Below are positions 1 through 8,848 of a stretch of 64,000 nt of DNA, piece by piece (the stretch's first letter is position 1; every line of letters starts with the position of its first letter). The translations under genes and the position numbers were made by a program. Source of the DNA: Streptomyces sp. ML-6 (GTDB lineage Bacteria > Actinomycetota > Actinomycetes > Streptomycetales > Streptomycetaceae); the NCBI RefSeq assembly GCF_030116705.1, contig NZ_JAOTIK010000001.1, positions 5,236,501 to 5,300,500 on the forward strand, given 5' to 3'. The notes below the pieces were generated by a model. It was given only the letters and a program-made list of their open reading frames with translations, did no database searches and was not told the origin of the DNA.

Positions 1-683
1 TGCCGCTCGGCGTCGGCGGCGAACCCTTCGAGGAGGTCGAGGTCGAGCTGAAGGAGGGCTCCCTGCTCGCCCTCTACACCGACGGCCTCGTGGAATCCCG
101 CCACCACCCGCTCGACGAAGGGCTGGACGCACTGCGCGGAGCGCTCGTGGAACCCGAGCGGCCCGTCGAGGACGTCTGCGACCGGGTGCTGTCCACCCTC
201 GACACCCGGCACGGCGAGGACGACATCGCCCTGCTGGTGGCCCGGGTCCAGGGGCTGCCGGACGACGCGGTCGGCGACTGGGTGCTGCCCCGCGAACCCC
301 GTTCCGTCGGCCGCGCCCGCGAACTGGCCCGGGGCCGGCTCCTCGCCTGGGACCTGGACGAACTGGTCGACACCACCGAACTGCTGGTCAGCGAGCTGGT
401 CACCAACGCCCTGCGGTACGGCGAGGGCGAGATCAGGCTCCGGCTGCTGCGCGACCGCACCCTGGTGTGCGAGGTGTGGGACGCGGGCCTGGTCCAGCCG
501 CGCCGCCGACGGGCCCGCGACACGGACGAGGGCGGTCGCGGCCTCCAGCTGGTGGGGCTGATGAGCGTGGCCTGGGGCTCGCGGCGGACCCCGCGCGGCA
601 AGACCGTCTGGTTCGAACTGGCCCTGCCCGACGGGGAACCGCCCGCCGAACTCTCGGTGGAGCAGCTGCTGAGCATGTACTGA
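1..683 (+). CDS. SpoIIE-type PP2C phosphatase with C-terminal HATPase domain (5' end outside window)
   Basis: Only the C-terminal part is present; the reading frame is already open at base 3. The first ~75 residues are the end of a PP2C/SpoIIE phosphatase fold, with the typical LYTDGLVESR strand followed by a helix and DDIALLVARV. The last ~140 residues are an anti-sigma-factor-type HATPase domain: SELVTNALRYG is the N-box and DEGGRGLQLV the glycine-rich lid. In Streptomyces such proteins usually carry PAS/GAF sensor domains upstream and act in partner-switching control of sigma factors; that part cannot be seen here. The stop is at 681-683. Whether the phosphatase is active cannot be judged, because the metal-binding N-terminal motifs are missing. 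Confidence 0.9.
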   Translation, partial: PLGVGGEPFEEVEVELKEGSLLALYTDGLVESRHHPLDEGLDALRGALVEPERPVEDVCDRVLSTLDTRHGEDDIALLVARVQGLPDDAVGDWVLPREPRSVGRARELARGRLLAWDLDELVDTTELLVSELVTNALRYGEGEIRLRLLRDRTLVCEVWDAGLVQPRRRRARDTDEGGRGLQLVGLMSVAWGSRRTPRGKTVWFELALPDGEPPAELSVEQLLSMY

Positions 684-931
684 GACGGCCGCGCCGGGCC
701 CGTCGGGCCGGCCGGTTGGCGGGCGGTTGCTTCCGCCCCGGCCCCGGCCGCCCTCGGCTCGTCGCCCCGCTCCCGGGCCGCGGCCACGTCCTCCCGGTGG
801 CCCTGCTCCATCAGCCGCAGAGCGCCGAGGGACGTGGCGCCTCTCCTCGGTACGGGCACGGGCAACGGGTAGGTGTACGTGTACGTGTCGCGGGTGCGCG
901 GACCCCGGGCGGGACCGTCCGGCCCGGCAGA

Positions 932-2710
932 TCAGAAGCGGCCCCCGCCGCGCCGCTCCCGCGTGCCCCCGCCGCCGAAGCTGCCGGGCACGCCGCCCTG
1001 GTGCCTGCCGCCCTCGTGTCCGTCGCCCTCGTCCCCGTCGCCCTCGTGCCGGTCGCCCCCGGGGCCGCCGAGGATGATCCCGCCGAGCACCGCGCCGCCG
1101 AGCCCGTCATCCGTCCCCCGCGCACCGCCCGCCGCGCCGCCACCGCCGTACGACCGCACGTCCTGCTCCGCCAGGCTCGACGCCTCCACGGCCAGCGCGT
1201 CCGCCTGCCGGACCTGGGCCAGCGCCCCCTGCGGATCGCCCGCCCCGGCCAGTTCGAGGGACCGGTCGAGCCGGCGCTGCGCCTCCGCCAGCCGGGTCCT
1301 GGCCGGGCTGCCCACCGCACCGCGGTTCGTGGCGACGAGGTCGTCGGCGGCGGCGATCGCCGAACGCGCGGTGAGCGTCGTGCGGTCGAGCAGGGAACGG
1401 GCCCGCTCCCCGTCCCTCGCCGACACCTCGTCGAGCGCCGCGTCCGCCTCCTCCACCCTGCGCAACGCGTCGAGCGGGTCGTACGGCCCGGCCCGCAGCT
1501 CCTCCCGCACCCCGTCGAGCACCGAACGGGCGCGGGCGATCCGGTTCCGCAGGTCCCCGCTCGGCCCGCCCGCCCCGGTGTCCTCCAGCAGCCCGCCCGC
1601 GTCGGCCGGATCGCTCTCCGCCCCGGCGAGCGCCCCGGCCAGCCGCTCGTCCGCCTCCGCGAGCTCCCGGCCCCGCCGGTCCACCGCGTCGACGAGGGTG
1701 GCCGCCTGGTCCACGGCGCCCTCGGCGGCCCGGATGTACCCGGCCGCCGCGGAACCGTCCCCCTCGTCCACCGCCTGCCGGGCCCGGTTGAGCCCGGCCG
1801 TGGCGAACAGCAGCCGCTCCTTGGCCTGCTCGACGGCGCCGGCGACCGCCGCGGACGCCGAGGGCGCGTACCGTCCGCGCATCGCGGCCAGGGCCGCCCC
1901 GGCCGCGGGGACCCGTCCGGCGAGCGCGCGGAACGCCTCCTCGACCGGGGCCAGGGCCCCCGACGCGTCGCGCTCCAGGGCCCGCAGCCGGTCGAAGTCA
2001 CCGGACACGGCGTCGAGCCGGGCGTCCGCGTCCGCGCAGCGGCGGACGATCTCGTCCAGCATCCGGCGCCGGGCCGCGTCGTCCTCGGGAACGCCGTCGT
2101 CCCACTGCTGCCGCAACCGGAACGCGGTCCTCAGCTCGCCCTTCGCCCCCTCGAGCGCCGCCGCGAAGGGTGCGGTGGCCTCCTCGCCGAACCGGGCGGT
2201 GGCGAAGCCCAGTTCCTCCTCGCTGGTGCGCACCGCGTCGTCGGTCCCCACCAGCGCCTCCTTCGCCCGCGCGTCGAGCCGCTCCAGCGGGACGGGCGGC
2301 GGCTGCGGCGGGCCGCTCCGGCCCCAGCCCCGCGCGGCGGGCGTGGTGCGGGTCGTGGCGCGCCGGCTGCGGCGGACGTACGCGTAACCGGCGACCGCCG
2401 CCGCCCCGCCGAGGACGACCACCGGCAGGATCAGGTCCTTGGCGTCCGTCCCGTCGCCACCGGGGCCGGGGTCGCCGGGGGTGGGGGCCGGGGCGGGCAC
2501 GGGCCTGCCCGTCGGCACCGCCTCCGCCTGCTCCCCGTGGTCGCCCGGTGCCCCAGCCCGGTCGGTGATCCGCCCGTCCCGGGACAGCATGACGGGATCG
2601 TCGGCGTGCGCGGCCGGCAGCACGGGGAGGGCCAGCCAGCACACCGCCGACAGCACGGCGAGAAGGGCCCGGCCCGGCGGGGAGAACCGGGGGCGGCCCA
2701 CGAGCGGCAT
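932..2710 (-). CDS. Secreted membrane-anchored coiled-coil protein, TPM-family-like but lacking the TPM domain
   Basis: About 592 residues. Start chosen at the ATG at 2710 (in-frame GTG one codon upstream), behind an AAAGG box and directly before a signal peptide (ALLAVLSAVCWLALPVLPAAHA). The mature N-terminus reads DDPVMLSRDGRITDRAGA, which from memory is how the TPM (TLP18.3/Psb32/MOLO-1) domain begins in Streptomyces homologues. Here it passes at once into a Pro/Gly-rich linker, then a transmembrane helix (LILPVVVLGGAAAVAGYAYV) and ~400 residues of Ala/Glu/Arg-rich helices predicted to form coiled coils. The C-terminus is Gly-rich with histidines, aspartates and a GGGRF end. The ~120-residue TPM fold seems to be missing, so its usual envelope role is uncertain. 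It stands alone, convergent with the SpoIIE gene. Confidence 0.8.
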   Translation of the reverse strand: MPLVGRPRFSPPGRALLAVLSAVCWLALPVLPAAHADDPVMLSRDGRITDRAGAPGDHGEQAEAVPTGRPVPAPAPTPGDPGPGGDGTDAKDLILPVVVLGGAAAVAGYAYVRRSRRATTRTTPAARGWGRSGPPQPPPVPLERLDARAKEALVGTDDAVRTSEEELGFATARFGEEATAPFAAALEGAKGELRTAFRLRQQWDDGVPEDDAARRRMLDEIVRRCADADARLDAVSGDFDRLRALERDASGALAPVEEAFRALAGRVPAAGAALAAMRGRYAPSASAAVAGAVEQAKERLLFATAGLNRARQAVDEGDGSAAAGYIRAAEGAVDQAATLVDAVDRRGRELAEADERLAGALAGAESDPADAGGLLEDTGAGGPSGDLRNRIARARSVLDGVREELRAGPYDPLDALRRVEEADAALDEVSARDGERARSLLDRTTLTARSAIAAADDLVATNRGAVGSPARTRLAEAQRRLDRSLELAGAGDPQGALAQVRQADALAVEASSLAEQDVRSYGGGGAAGGARGTDDGLGGAVLGGIILGGPGGDRHEGDGDEGDGHEGGRHQGGVPGSFGGGGTRERRGGGRF

Positions 2711-2933
2711 CACCTTTGCGAGGCTATGTCCGTCCCGTGCCCCCCGCGACCCGGCCGGTGCGGCTGAGGGGGCCCCGAGCCCACCGAGGGGTGCCGGGCG
2801 CCGCCCGTGAACGGGGCTGGACACGGGCGGCGCCACGGGCGGGCGCGGGGCCCGTCCGGCGCGGGGGCGGTGCGGACGGGCCCCGGCGGTACGGGAACCG
2901 GCGATCCGTCAGGTGTCGCCGGCCCCGTACGGG

Positions 2934-2956
2934 CGGGAGCCGTCAGGTGGCTCCCG
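2934..2956 (-). terminator. Stem-loop downstream of the GH1 gene
   Basis: CGGGAGCC (2934-2941) pairs perfectly with GGCTCCCG (2949-2956) around a 7-nt loop. A second, shorter hairpin, GGAGCCG/CGGCTCC with a 3-nt loop, lies at 2987-3003, only 11 bases after the GH1 stop. Together they probably end the minus-strand sugar operon. Neither has a T-tract, as is common in Streptomyces. Confidence 0.55.
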
Positions 2957-3014
2957 GTCGGGGTGGGCCGGGAGGGCCCGGCCCGTGGAGCCGGAGCGGC
3001 TCCGGGGGCCGGCG

Positions 3015-4217
3015 TCAGCCGGCGGTGCGCGGCAGCGCGCGGGTGCGGCCCATCCCGCCCAGCCAGGAGGCGGACGGCTTGGGCAGCCGCTCGAAGGTCT
3101 CCGGGTTCCAGCCGATCAGGCCGAAGGTGGGCTTGTAGGAGCCCCACTCGTAGTTGTCGAGGGCGCTCCAGGCCAGGTAGCCCCGGACGTTCAGACCGTC
3201 CTCGATGGCGTGGGCGACCTCGTTCAGCGCGCCGGTGTAGTAGTCGATCCGGCGCTGGTCGTCGTCGGTCGCGATGCCGTTCTCGGTCACGATCAGCGGG
3301 ATGCCGTTGCCGGCCACCTCGGCGGTGTGGCGCAGCGCGTGGCCGACGGCGGAGGGGTAGTACTCCCACTGCGTGAGGGTGCGCTCGGCGTCCTCGGGCG
3401 TCGGTATCGGACCCTCGGGGCCGATCCTGGTCCGGGTGTAGGACTGCACGCCGATCCAGTCGTCGCCGCGGGCGGCCTCGATGAAGACGTCCTCGCGGGG
3501 GTGCCGGTAGGCCGCGGTGACCTCCTCGGCGCCGGGCAGGGCCTGGTAGACCTGGTTGGCGATGGTCCAGCCGACCTTGATGTCCGGGTTGATCGCCCGG
3601 ACCGCCTCGACGGCCGCGTGGTGCGCGGCGATGACGGCCCCGGTGGTCTCGTCGTCGGGGGTCGGCAGGCCGGCGGGCGGGAAGCTGTTGTCGCCCCGCT
3701 TGGCCTGGCCGGCCATCACGGCGATCATGTTCGGCTCGTTGATGGTGCAGACGTACTCGACGCCCTCGGAGATCACCGGCGCGCAGGCCGCGACGTAACG
3801 GGCGAACAGCTCGGTGGCGCCCTCGGCGGTCCAGCCGCCGCGCGCCTCGAACCACTGCGGCACGGTGAAGTGGTGCAGGGTGATCATGGGGCGCAGGCCG
3901 CGCTCGATCGCGCCCTCGACCATGCGGCGGTAGTGGGCCAGCTCGGCCCGGGAGAAGGTGCCCTCGACGGGCTCGATGCGGGCCCACTCGATGGAGAACC
4001 GGTAGTCCGTGAAGCCCAGCCGGGCCAGCACGTCCATGTCCTCGCGCCAGCGGTGGTAGCTGTCGCAGGCGTCCAGGCTGGGCTCCTGGATGTGGGTGCC
4101 CGGGGTGTGCTCCTTGACCCACCAGTCGCAGTTGGTGTTGTTGCCCTCGATCTGGTGCGCGGCGGTGGAGGCGCCCCACAGGAAGCCTTCGGGGAACGGG
4201 ACCTGGGTGTGAGTCAT
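3015..4217 (-). CDS. Family 1 glycoside hydrolase (beta-glucosidase type)
   Basis: 400 residues, a little shorter than the ~450-480 usual in GH1. Hydrolyses terminal beta-linked glucosyl or related residues from imported oligosaccharides, with retention. The GH1 signature is complete: N-terminal FLWGASTAAHQIEG, general acid/base Glu161 in TINEP, catalytic nucleophile Glu312 in TENG, and aglycone/substrate motifs SALDNYEWG near the C-terminus. There is no signal peptide, so the enzyme is cytoplasmic. It is the last gene of the sugar ABC operon, 111 bp after the second permease, which implies that the transporter brings in its substrate (cellobiose-like or another beta-glucoside; the sequence does not say which). 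Probably under the LacI-family repressor at 8849-9904. Confidence 0.93.
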   Translation of the reverse strand: MTHTQVPFPEGFLWGASTAAHQIEGNNTNCDWWVKEHTPGTHIQEPSLDACDSYHRWREDMDVLARLGFTDYRFSIEWARIEPVEGTFSRAELAHYRRMVEGAIERGLRPMITLHHFTVPQWFEARGGWTAEGATELFARYVAACAPVISEGVEYVCTINEPNMIAVMAGQAKRGDNSFPPAGLPTPDDETTGAVIAAHHAAVEAVRAINPDIKVGWTIANQVYQALPGAEEVTAAYRHPREDVFIEAARGDDWIGVQSYTRTRIGPEGPIPTPEDAERTLTQWEYYPSAVGHALRHTAEVAGNGIPLIVTENGIATDDDQRRIDYYTGALNEVAHAIEDGLNVRGYLAWSALDNYEWGSYKPTFGLIGWNPETFERLPKPSASWLGGMGRTRALPRTAG

Positions 4218-4290
4218 CGCGAAATGTCTTTCTGGTGCGTGAAGGGGTGTGACCGGGCGGATGGGGGCGCGCGGCCTCGTACGTTTCGGG

Positions 4291-4318
4291 GGGCGGCCGG
4301 GGAAGGGCCCGGCCGCCC
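4291..4318 (-). other. Intercistronic stem-loop between permease and GH1 genes
   Basis: GGGCGGCCGGG (4291-4301) and CCCGGCCGCCC (4308-4318) form a perfect 11-bp stem with a 6-nt loop. It sits 10 bases after the permease stop and ~70 bases before the GH1 gene inside the operon. It may stabilise the transporter mRNA 3' end or reduce read-through into the glucosidase gene; this is inference from position. Confidence 0.5.
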
Positions 4319-4328
4319 GGGGCGGGGG

Positions 4329-5216
4329 CTACTTCATGCCCGCCGTGGCGATGCCCTGGGTGAAGTGGCGCTGGAGCGCGATGAAGACGACCAGGACCGG
4401 CAGCACGATCAGGAAGGCCCCGGCCATCAGCATGCCGTTGGACCCGCCCGCCTTGTTGGGGTCGGTGGCGAAGGTGGCCAGTGCGACCGGAAGGGTGTAC
4501 TTGTCGGGGTCGTTGGTCGCGATGAGCGGCCAGACGAAGTTGTTCCAGGAGCCCAGGAAGGTGAAGATCGAGAGCGTCGCCAGTGCGGGCTTCACCAGCG
4601 GCATCACGATGCGCCAGAAGATGTACCACTCGCCGGCGCCGTCCATCCGGGCCGCCTCCAGCAGCTCGTCCGGGATCGACTGCATGAACTGCCGCATCAG
4701 GAAGACCCCGAAGGCGCCGGCCGCGAACGGCAGCACCAGACCGGCGTACGAGTCGATCAGCTGCAACTTGCTCATCAGCACGAACAGCGGCAGCAGCATC
4801 AGGTTGCCGGGCACCATCAGCGCGCCCAGGACCAGCCCGAAGATCTTGTTGCGGCCGGCGAAGTTCAGCTTGGCCAGGGCGTAGCCGAGCATCGAGCAGA
4901 ACACCAGGTTCGAGACGGTCACCAGCACCGCCACGATCACCGAGTTCATGAAGTACAGCGGCAGGTCGAGCTTGTCGAGCAGGTTCCGGAAGTTCTCCAG
5001 GGTCCACTCGGTCGGGAGCCACACGGGCGGGCTGGCCGACAGGTCCGTCTGCGTCTTGAAGGCGGAGACCGCCATCCACAGGAACGGCGCCGACATGACC
5101 AGCAGGCCGAGCGAGAGCAGGACGTAGACCAGGACGCGCTTGGCTCCGCCGCCGGACCGCGGGGACTTCTTCACGGGCGCCGTCGGGACGGCGCCGGGTG
5201 CACGGGTGGCGCTCAT
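4329..5216 (-). CDS. Carbohydrate ABC transporter permease, MalG-like (CUT1)
   Basis: 295 residues with six predicted membrane helices, the first at about 26-48 after a basic cytoplasmic N-terminus. The cytoplasmic EAA loop that docks the ATPase reads EAARMDGAGEWYIFWRIVMP at about two thirds of the length, as in CUT1 inner-membrane subunits. The family works as a MalF/MalG heterodimer. The start overlaps the stop of the MalF-like gene by ATGA (5213-5216), so translation is probably coupled. No ATPase gene is present in the operon; in Streptomyces such systems commonly share the multitasking ATPase MsiK encoded elsewhere, which is the likely partner here. Confidence 0.93.
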   Translation of the reverse strand: MSATRAPGAVPTAPVKKSPRSGGGAKRVLVYVLLSLGLLVMSAPFLWMAVSAFKTQTDLSASPPVWLPTEWTLENFRNLLDKLDLPLYFMNSVIVAVLVTVSNLVFCSMLGYALAKLNFAGRNKIFGLVLGALMVPGNLMLLPLFVLMSKLQLIDSYAGLVLPFAAGAFGVFLMRQFMQSIPDELLEAARMDGAGEWYIFWRIVMPLVKPALATLSIFTFLGSWNNFVWPLIATNDPDKYTLPVALATFATDPNKAGGSNGMLMAGAFLIVLPVLVVFIALQRHFTQGIATAGMK

Positions 5217-6196
5217 TTCGTGTTGTCCTTCAGCAGTCGGAGCTGCAGCACCGTGATGCCCATGATCACTACGAAGAGGACATACGCCATGGCGCTCGCA
5301 TAGCCCATGTGGAAGAAGTTGAAGCCCTCGCGGTACATGTTCAGCGAGACGGTGAGCGTGGAGTCCGAGGGGCCGCCCTGGGTCATCACGAACGGTTCCT
5401 CGAAGACGTTGAGGTAGCCGATGGTCGTGATCACCGTGGCGTAGAGCAGTGTGGGCCGCAGCAGCGGCACCGTGATGCCCTTGAACTCCTGCCAGGCGCC
5501 GGCCCCGTCCAGCCGGGCGGCCTCCCGCACCTCGGTGGGGATGGCCTGGAGGCCGGCGATGAAGAGCACCATGACCGTGCCGAGGTTGCGCCAGACCGCC
5601 ATCGCGATCATCGAGGGCATGGCGAGCGTCTCGGACCCCAGGAAGTCGGGCGCGGTGAGGCCCACTTCGGAGAAGAGCCCCGCGATCAGCCCGTCGCTCG
5701 GGTCGAGCACGAACCGCCAGACGACGGCGACCGCGACGATGGTCGTGACCACCGGGGCGTAGAAGCCGACGCGGAAGAAGGTCCGTGCCCGGTCGATGCC
5801 GTTGTTCAGCAGCACGGCGACGACCAGGCCGAGACCGATCGTCAGCGGGACGCCGACCACCACGAAGTACGCCGTGTTGAACAGCGACTTGAGGAACTTC
5901 TCGTCGCCGAAGAGCTTGACGTAGTTGTCGAAGCCGATGAACTCCGCGTCCAGCGGGTGCGTGACGTTGCGCAGCCCGAAGTCGGTGAAGCTCATCACCA
6001 GCGTCGCGATGATCGGGAACGCCATGAAGACGAGGAAGAGCACGAGGAACGGGGTGGAGAACAGCCAGCCGGCCAGGTTCTGCACGCCCATCGAGCGCTT
6101 CCGGCCGCCTCCCCGGCCGGCGGGCCCGCCGGCCGGGGACGTGGAGGCCCCCGGTCCGGCCTGCGCCTTGGCCGACTCCGCGGCCCTTGAGGTCAT
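5213..6196 (-). CDS. Carbohydrate ABC transporter permease, MalF-like (CUT1)
   Basis: 327 residues from the ATG at 6196 (MTSRAAES). An in-frame ATG at 6205 is possible, but only 2 nt separate it from the AGGAG box, against 11 nt for the chosen start. A Gly/Pro/Arg-rich cytoplasmic tail of ~40 residues precedes six membrane helices (first: LAGWLFSTPFLVLFLVFMAF). The EAA motif is EAARLDGAGAWQEFKGITVP, and the C-terminal part contains the family motif FVMTQGGPSDST. Lies 14 bases after the binding-protein gene and overlaps the MalG-like gene by 4 bp, so all three belong to one transcript. Confidence 0.93.
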   Translation of the reverse strand: MTSRAAESAKAQAGPGASTSPAGGPAGRGGGRKRSMGVQNLAGWLFSTPFLVLFLVFMAFPIIATLVMSFTDFGLRNVTHPLDAEFIGFDNYVKLFGDEKFLKSLFNTAYFVVVGVPLTIGLGLVVAVLLNNGIDRARTFFRVGFYAPVVTTIVAVAVVWRFVLDPSDGLIAGLFSEVGLTAPDFLGSETLAMPSMIAMAVWRNLGTVMVLFIAGLQAIPTEVREAARLDGAGAWQEFKGITVPLLRPTLLYATVITTIGYLNVFEEPFVMTQGGPSDSTLTVSLNMYREGFNFFHMGYASAMAYVLFVVIMGITVLQLRLLKDNTK

Positions 6197-6210
6197 GGTG
6201 CGCATGACTC

Positions 6211-7461
6211 CTACTTCACGAGGCCTTCGATTTCGGACTGCGCGGTCTTGAGCGCGTCCTCGGCGGACGCCTTGCCCTGGGTCACCTTCGCGATGGCCTG
6301 GTCGACCTTGTCCGTGATCTCCGTCCAGTTGGACAGCGACGGCGAGGACTTGGCGGTGTCCATCTGCTTCTTGAAGACCTGGAGGTTGGTGTCGTCGGCG
6401 AGGTCGCCGGAGGCCCAGGCGGCGGTGTTGGCCGGCAGGTCCTTGGTGCGCTCGTACCAGTCGGCCTGGCCCTTGGTGTCGGTCAGGTACTTGATGAACT
6501 CCTTGGCGGCGGCCTTGTGCTCGCTGTCCTTGGAGATCACCAGGGAGGAGCCGCCGGCCATGGAGACCGAGGACTTGTCGGCGGGCACGTTGGCCACCGC
6601 CCACTTGCCCTTGATCTGCGGCTGACCCTCGTTCAGCAGGGTGACGTGCCAGGGGCCGCCGAAGAACATCGGGACGCGGCCGTTGCCGAAGTCCTTCACC
6701 ACGTCGTAGCCGGGCTGCACCGACTTGTTGGACAGGCCCTTGTCGAAGTACGAGCCGTACTCCTCGAGCGCCTTGACGGCCTCGGGGCTGTCGATGACGG
6801 CCTCGCCCTTGTCGTTGACGATCTCGCCGCCGGCCGAGTAGAGGAAGGAGTAGAAGTTCTGCACCGTGTCCAGGCCGCTGGGCTGGATGGACAGGCCCCA
6901 CTTGGTCCCGGCCTTCTTCTGGTAGGCCGTGGCGAGGTCCTGCATCTCCTTCCAGTTGCTCGGAGCCTCGGTGACGCCGGCCTTCTCGGCCAGGTCGGTG
7001 CGGTAGTAGAGGACGCGGGTGTCGACGTACCACGGCACGCCGTACGCCTGGCCGTCCACCTCGCCCTGGCTCCAGCCGGCGGGGAAGTAGTCCTTCTTGT
7101 CGAAGGTCTTGGTGTCGACCGGCTCCAGCACCCCCAGCTCGGCGAACTCGCCCATGTAGCTGCCGCCCATCTGCGCCACGTCCGGCAGGGTGCCGGCGGC
7201 GGCCGCGGAGACCAGCTTCTGGTGGGCGACGTCCCAGCCGACCGGGGTCACCTTGACGGTGATGTTCGGGTTGGCCTTCGTGTACTCCTCGGCCACATCC
7301 GTGAGCTTCTCGCCCTCGGCCCCCATGGCCCAGACGGTGATCGTCTGCTTCTCGTCCGCGGCGACGTCGTCGCCACCGGAGCTGCCGCACGCGGTGATAC
7401 CGAAGGTGAGCGCGACTGCGGTGGCGATGCCGACCGTGGCGTTTCTGGCGGTGCGGGACAT
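6211..7461 (-). CDS. Extracellular sugar-binding lipoprotein (SBP family 1)
   Basis: 416 residues. The ATG at 7461 follows a strong AAGGAGGAG box with 6-nt spacing; the signal peptide ends in a lipobox with Cys25 (GITAC). The mature part is a typical SBP_bac_1 fold: TITVWAMGAEGEKL at the start, a WYVDTRVLYYRTDL hinge-region motif and GGSSLVISKDSEHKAAAKEF toward the C-terminus. It captures an oligosaccharide outside the membrane and delivers it to the two permeases downstream. First gene of a four-gene operon ending in a GH1 glucosidase. Two LacI-type half sites lie 25-57 bases upstream of the start, so substrate induction by a LacI regulator is expected. Confidence 0.93.
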   Translation of the reverse strand: MSRTARNATVGIATAVALTFGITACGSSGGDDVAADEKQTITVWAMGAEGEKLTDVAEEYTKANPNITVKVTPVGWDVAHQKLVSAAAAGTLPDVAQMGGSYMGEFAELGVLEPVDTKTFDKKDYFPAGWSQGEVDGQAYGVPWYVDTRVLYYRTDLAEKAGVTEAPSNWKEMQDLATAYQKKAGTKWGLSIQPSGLDTVQNFYSFLYSAGGEIVNDKGEAVIDSPEAVKALEEYGSYFDKGLSNKSVQPGYDVVKDFGNGRVPMFFGGPWHVTLLNEGQPQIKGKWAVANVPADKSSVSMAGGSSLVISKDSEHKAAAKEFIKYLTDTKGQADWYERTKDLPANTAAWASGDLADDTNLQVFKKQMDTAKSSPSLSNWTEITDKVDQAIAKVTQGKASAEDALKTAQSEIEGLVK

Positions 7462-7485
7462 GGAGGGCTCCTCCTTGAGCAATCC

Positions 7486-7518
7486 TGATGTATGCGCTGC
7501 CTGTAAGCGCATACATCA
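7486..7518. promoter_or_regulatory. Probable LacI-family operator upstream of the sugar operon
   Basis: TGATGTATGCGC (7486-7497) is repeated in perfect inverted orientation as GCGCATACATCA (7507-7518), with 9 bases between. The right arm with its left neighbours, TGTAAGCGCATACA (7502-7515), is itself a near-perfect 14-bp dyad with a central CG, the form of a LacI-family operator. It is almost the same as the dyad before the lacI gene at 9970-9983. It lies in the gap between the binding-protein gene (minus) and the esterase gene (plus). Confidence 0.75.
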
Positions 7519-7708
7519 CTCTGCGACAGGAATCCGGGAATCCGCAAGAGGGTGCTGGGTCACACTCGTGCAACGTGCTGGACACCTGAATGTTCAACTT
7601 GGCACGGTAAGTGTGCCATTTGCGAAATAGTGGCTGTTGTGACCGATTCCGCAGGATCGTGCGACGGTGCCCCGAGGCCCGCGGGGGCGGGGCGCTACTG
7701 TCGCGACC

Positions 7709-8701
7709 ATGGCTTCGTTCGAACATGACTTCCCCTTCGACCCGACCCACGGGCACACCCTCGACGACCTGCTGCGGATATCCGCGCCCGACGCCGCCCC
7801 GGCCGACTTCGCCGACTTCTGGCGGGGCCGGTACGAGGAGGCGCGCAAGGTCGACACCGAGCCGGAACTCGGCCCGCCGGAGGACGAGCGCGACGGCGTG
7901 CGGATCCACGGCGTGACCTTCACCTCGGTGGGCGGGGTGCGGCTCGGCGGCTGGGTGGCGCTGCCCGACACGGGGACGGCGGAGCACGGCTTCGTCATCG
8001 GGCACGGCTACGGCGGCCGGGAGGCGGCGGGCCCCGACGTACCGCTGCCGCTGCCCCGGTCCGCGGCGATCCTGCCGTGCGTGCGGGGCATGGTCTCGCG
8101 CGGCCTGCTGCCGGGCGTGCCGACCGTTTCCAGCGCGCACGTGCTGCACGGCATCGAGTCGCGCGACACCTATGTCATCGGCGACTGCGTGGCGGACCTG
8201 TGGTGCGCGGCCTCGGCCCTGCACGAGCTGGTGCCGGAGCTGGCGCCCGGCACGGGTGCCCCGCTGCTCGGATACCTGGGGGAGAGCTTCGGCGGCGGGC
8301 TCGGCGCGCTGGCGGTGCCCTGGGACGACCGGTTCGGGGCGGCGCAGCTGACCGTGCCGACCTTCGGGAACCACCCGCTCCGGCTCACCCTGCAGTGCAC
8401 CGGCAGCGGCGAGGCGGTGCGCGGGTACCACCGGGACCGCCCCGAGGCCACCGAGGTCCTGCGGTACTTCGACGCCGCCACGGCCGCGACGTGGCTGAAG
8501 CAGCCCACGCTGGTGGCCGCGGCGCTCTTCGACCCGTCGGTGCCGCCGCCGGGGCAGTTCGCCGTGCACAACGCGCTGGCCGGCGAGAGCGAGCTCCAGG
8601 TGCTGAGCGCGGGCCACTTCGAGCACGAGGGTCTGGCGGCGGAGACGGCGGAGCTCAGGGCGGCCCGCAAGTGGTTCTTCGGGGAGCGGCTGGGACGCTG
8701 A
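7709..8701 (+). CDS. AXE1-type acetyl (xylan) esterase / cephalosporin C deacetylase family
   Basis: 330 residues from the ATG at 7709; the frame stays open upstream to a GTG at 7667, but the alignable part begins at about MASFEHDFPFDP. Alpha/beta hydrolase of the AXE1 family, which removes acetyl groups from acetylated sugars or oligosaccharides. The oxyanion motif HGYGGR, nucleophile Ser193 in GESFGGG, an acid in ALFDPSVPP, and the catalytic His in SAGHFEHEG are all visible. No signal peptide, so cytoplasmic. No clear ribosome-binding site precedes the ATG. It is divergent from the sugar ABC/GH1 operon with the LacI-type operator between them, which suggests it deacetylates the imported oligosaccharide. 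The substrate is inferred. Confidence 0.85.
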   Translation: MASFEHDFPFDPTHGHTLDDLLRISAPDAAPADFADFWRGRYEEARKVDTEPELGPPEDERDGVRIHGVTFTSVGGVRLGGWVALPDTGTAEHGFVIGHGYGGREAAGPDVPLPLPRSAAILPCVRGMVSRGLLPGVPTVSSAHVLHGIESRDTYVIGDCVADLWCAASALHELVPELAPGTGAPLLGYLGESFGGGLGALAVPWDDRFGAAQLTVPTFGNHPLRLTLQCTGSGEAVRGYHRDRPEATEVLRYFDAATAATWLKQPTLVAAALFDPSVPPPGQFAVHNALAGESELQVLSAGHFEHEGLAAETAELRAARKWFFGERLGR

Positions 8702-8848
8702 CCCGGGCGGTGCGAGTGGTGTGAGCGGTACGGGGCGGGTGGTGCGAGTGGTACGGGCGTGCCGGCCGCATCGCCGGCCGGTCGGCCGGGTCGTCGTCCC
8801 GCCCCGCCGTCGCGGGGCGGCGGCCGCGGTCCGGCGTCCCCGGAGGTG

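Noticed and set aside
467..2767. Very long open frame on the plus strand opposite the TPM-like gene
   Set aside because: Chance frame of GC-rich DNA; no domain, Arg/Gly/Pro composition, and the minus strand carries signal peptide, membrane helix and coiled coil.
3556..3798. Small plus-strand frame inside the GH1 gene
   Set aside because: Lies fully antisense to a gene with complete catalytic motifs.
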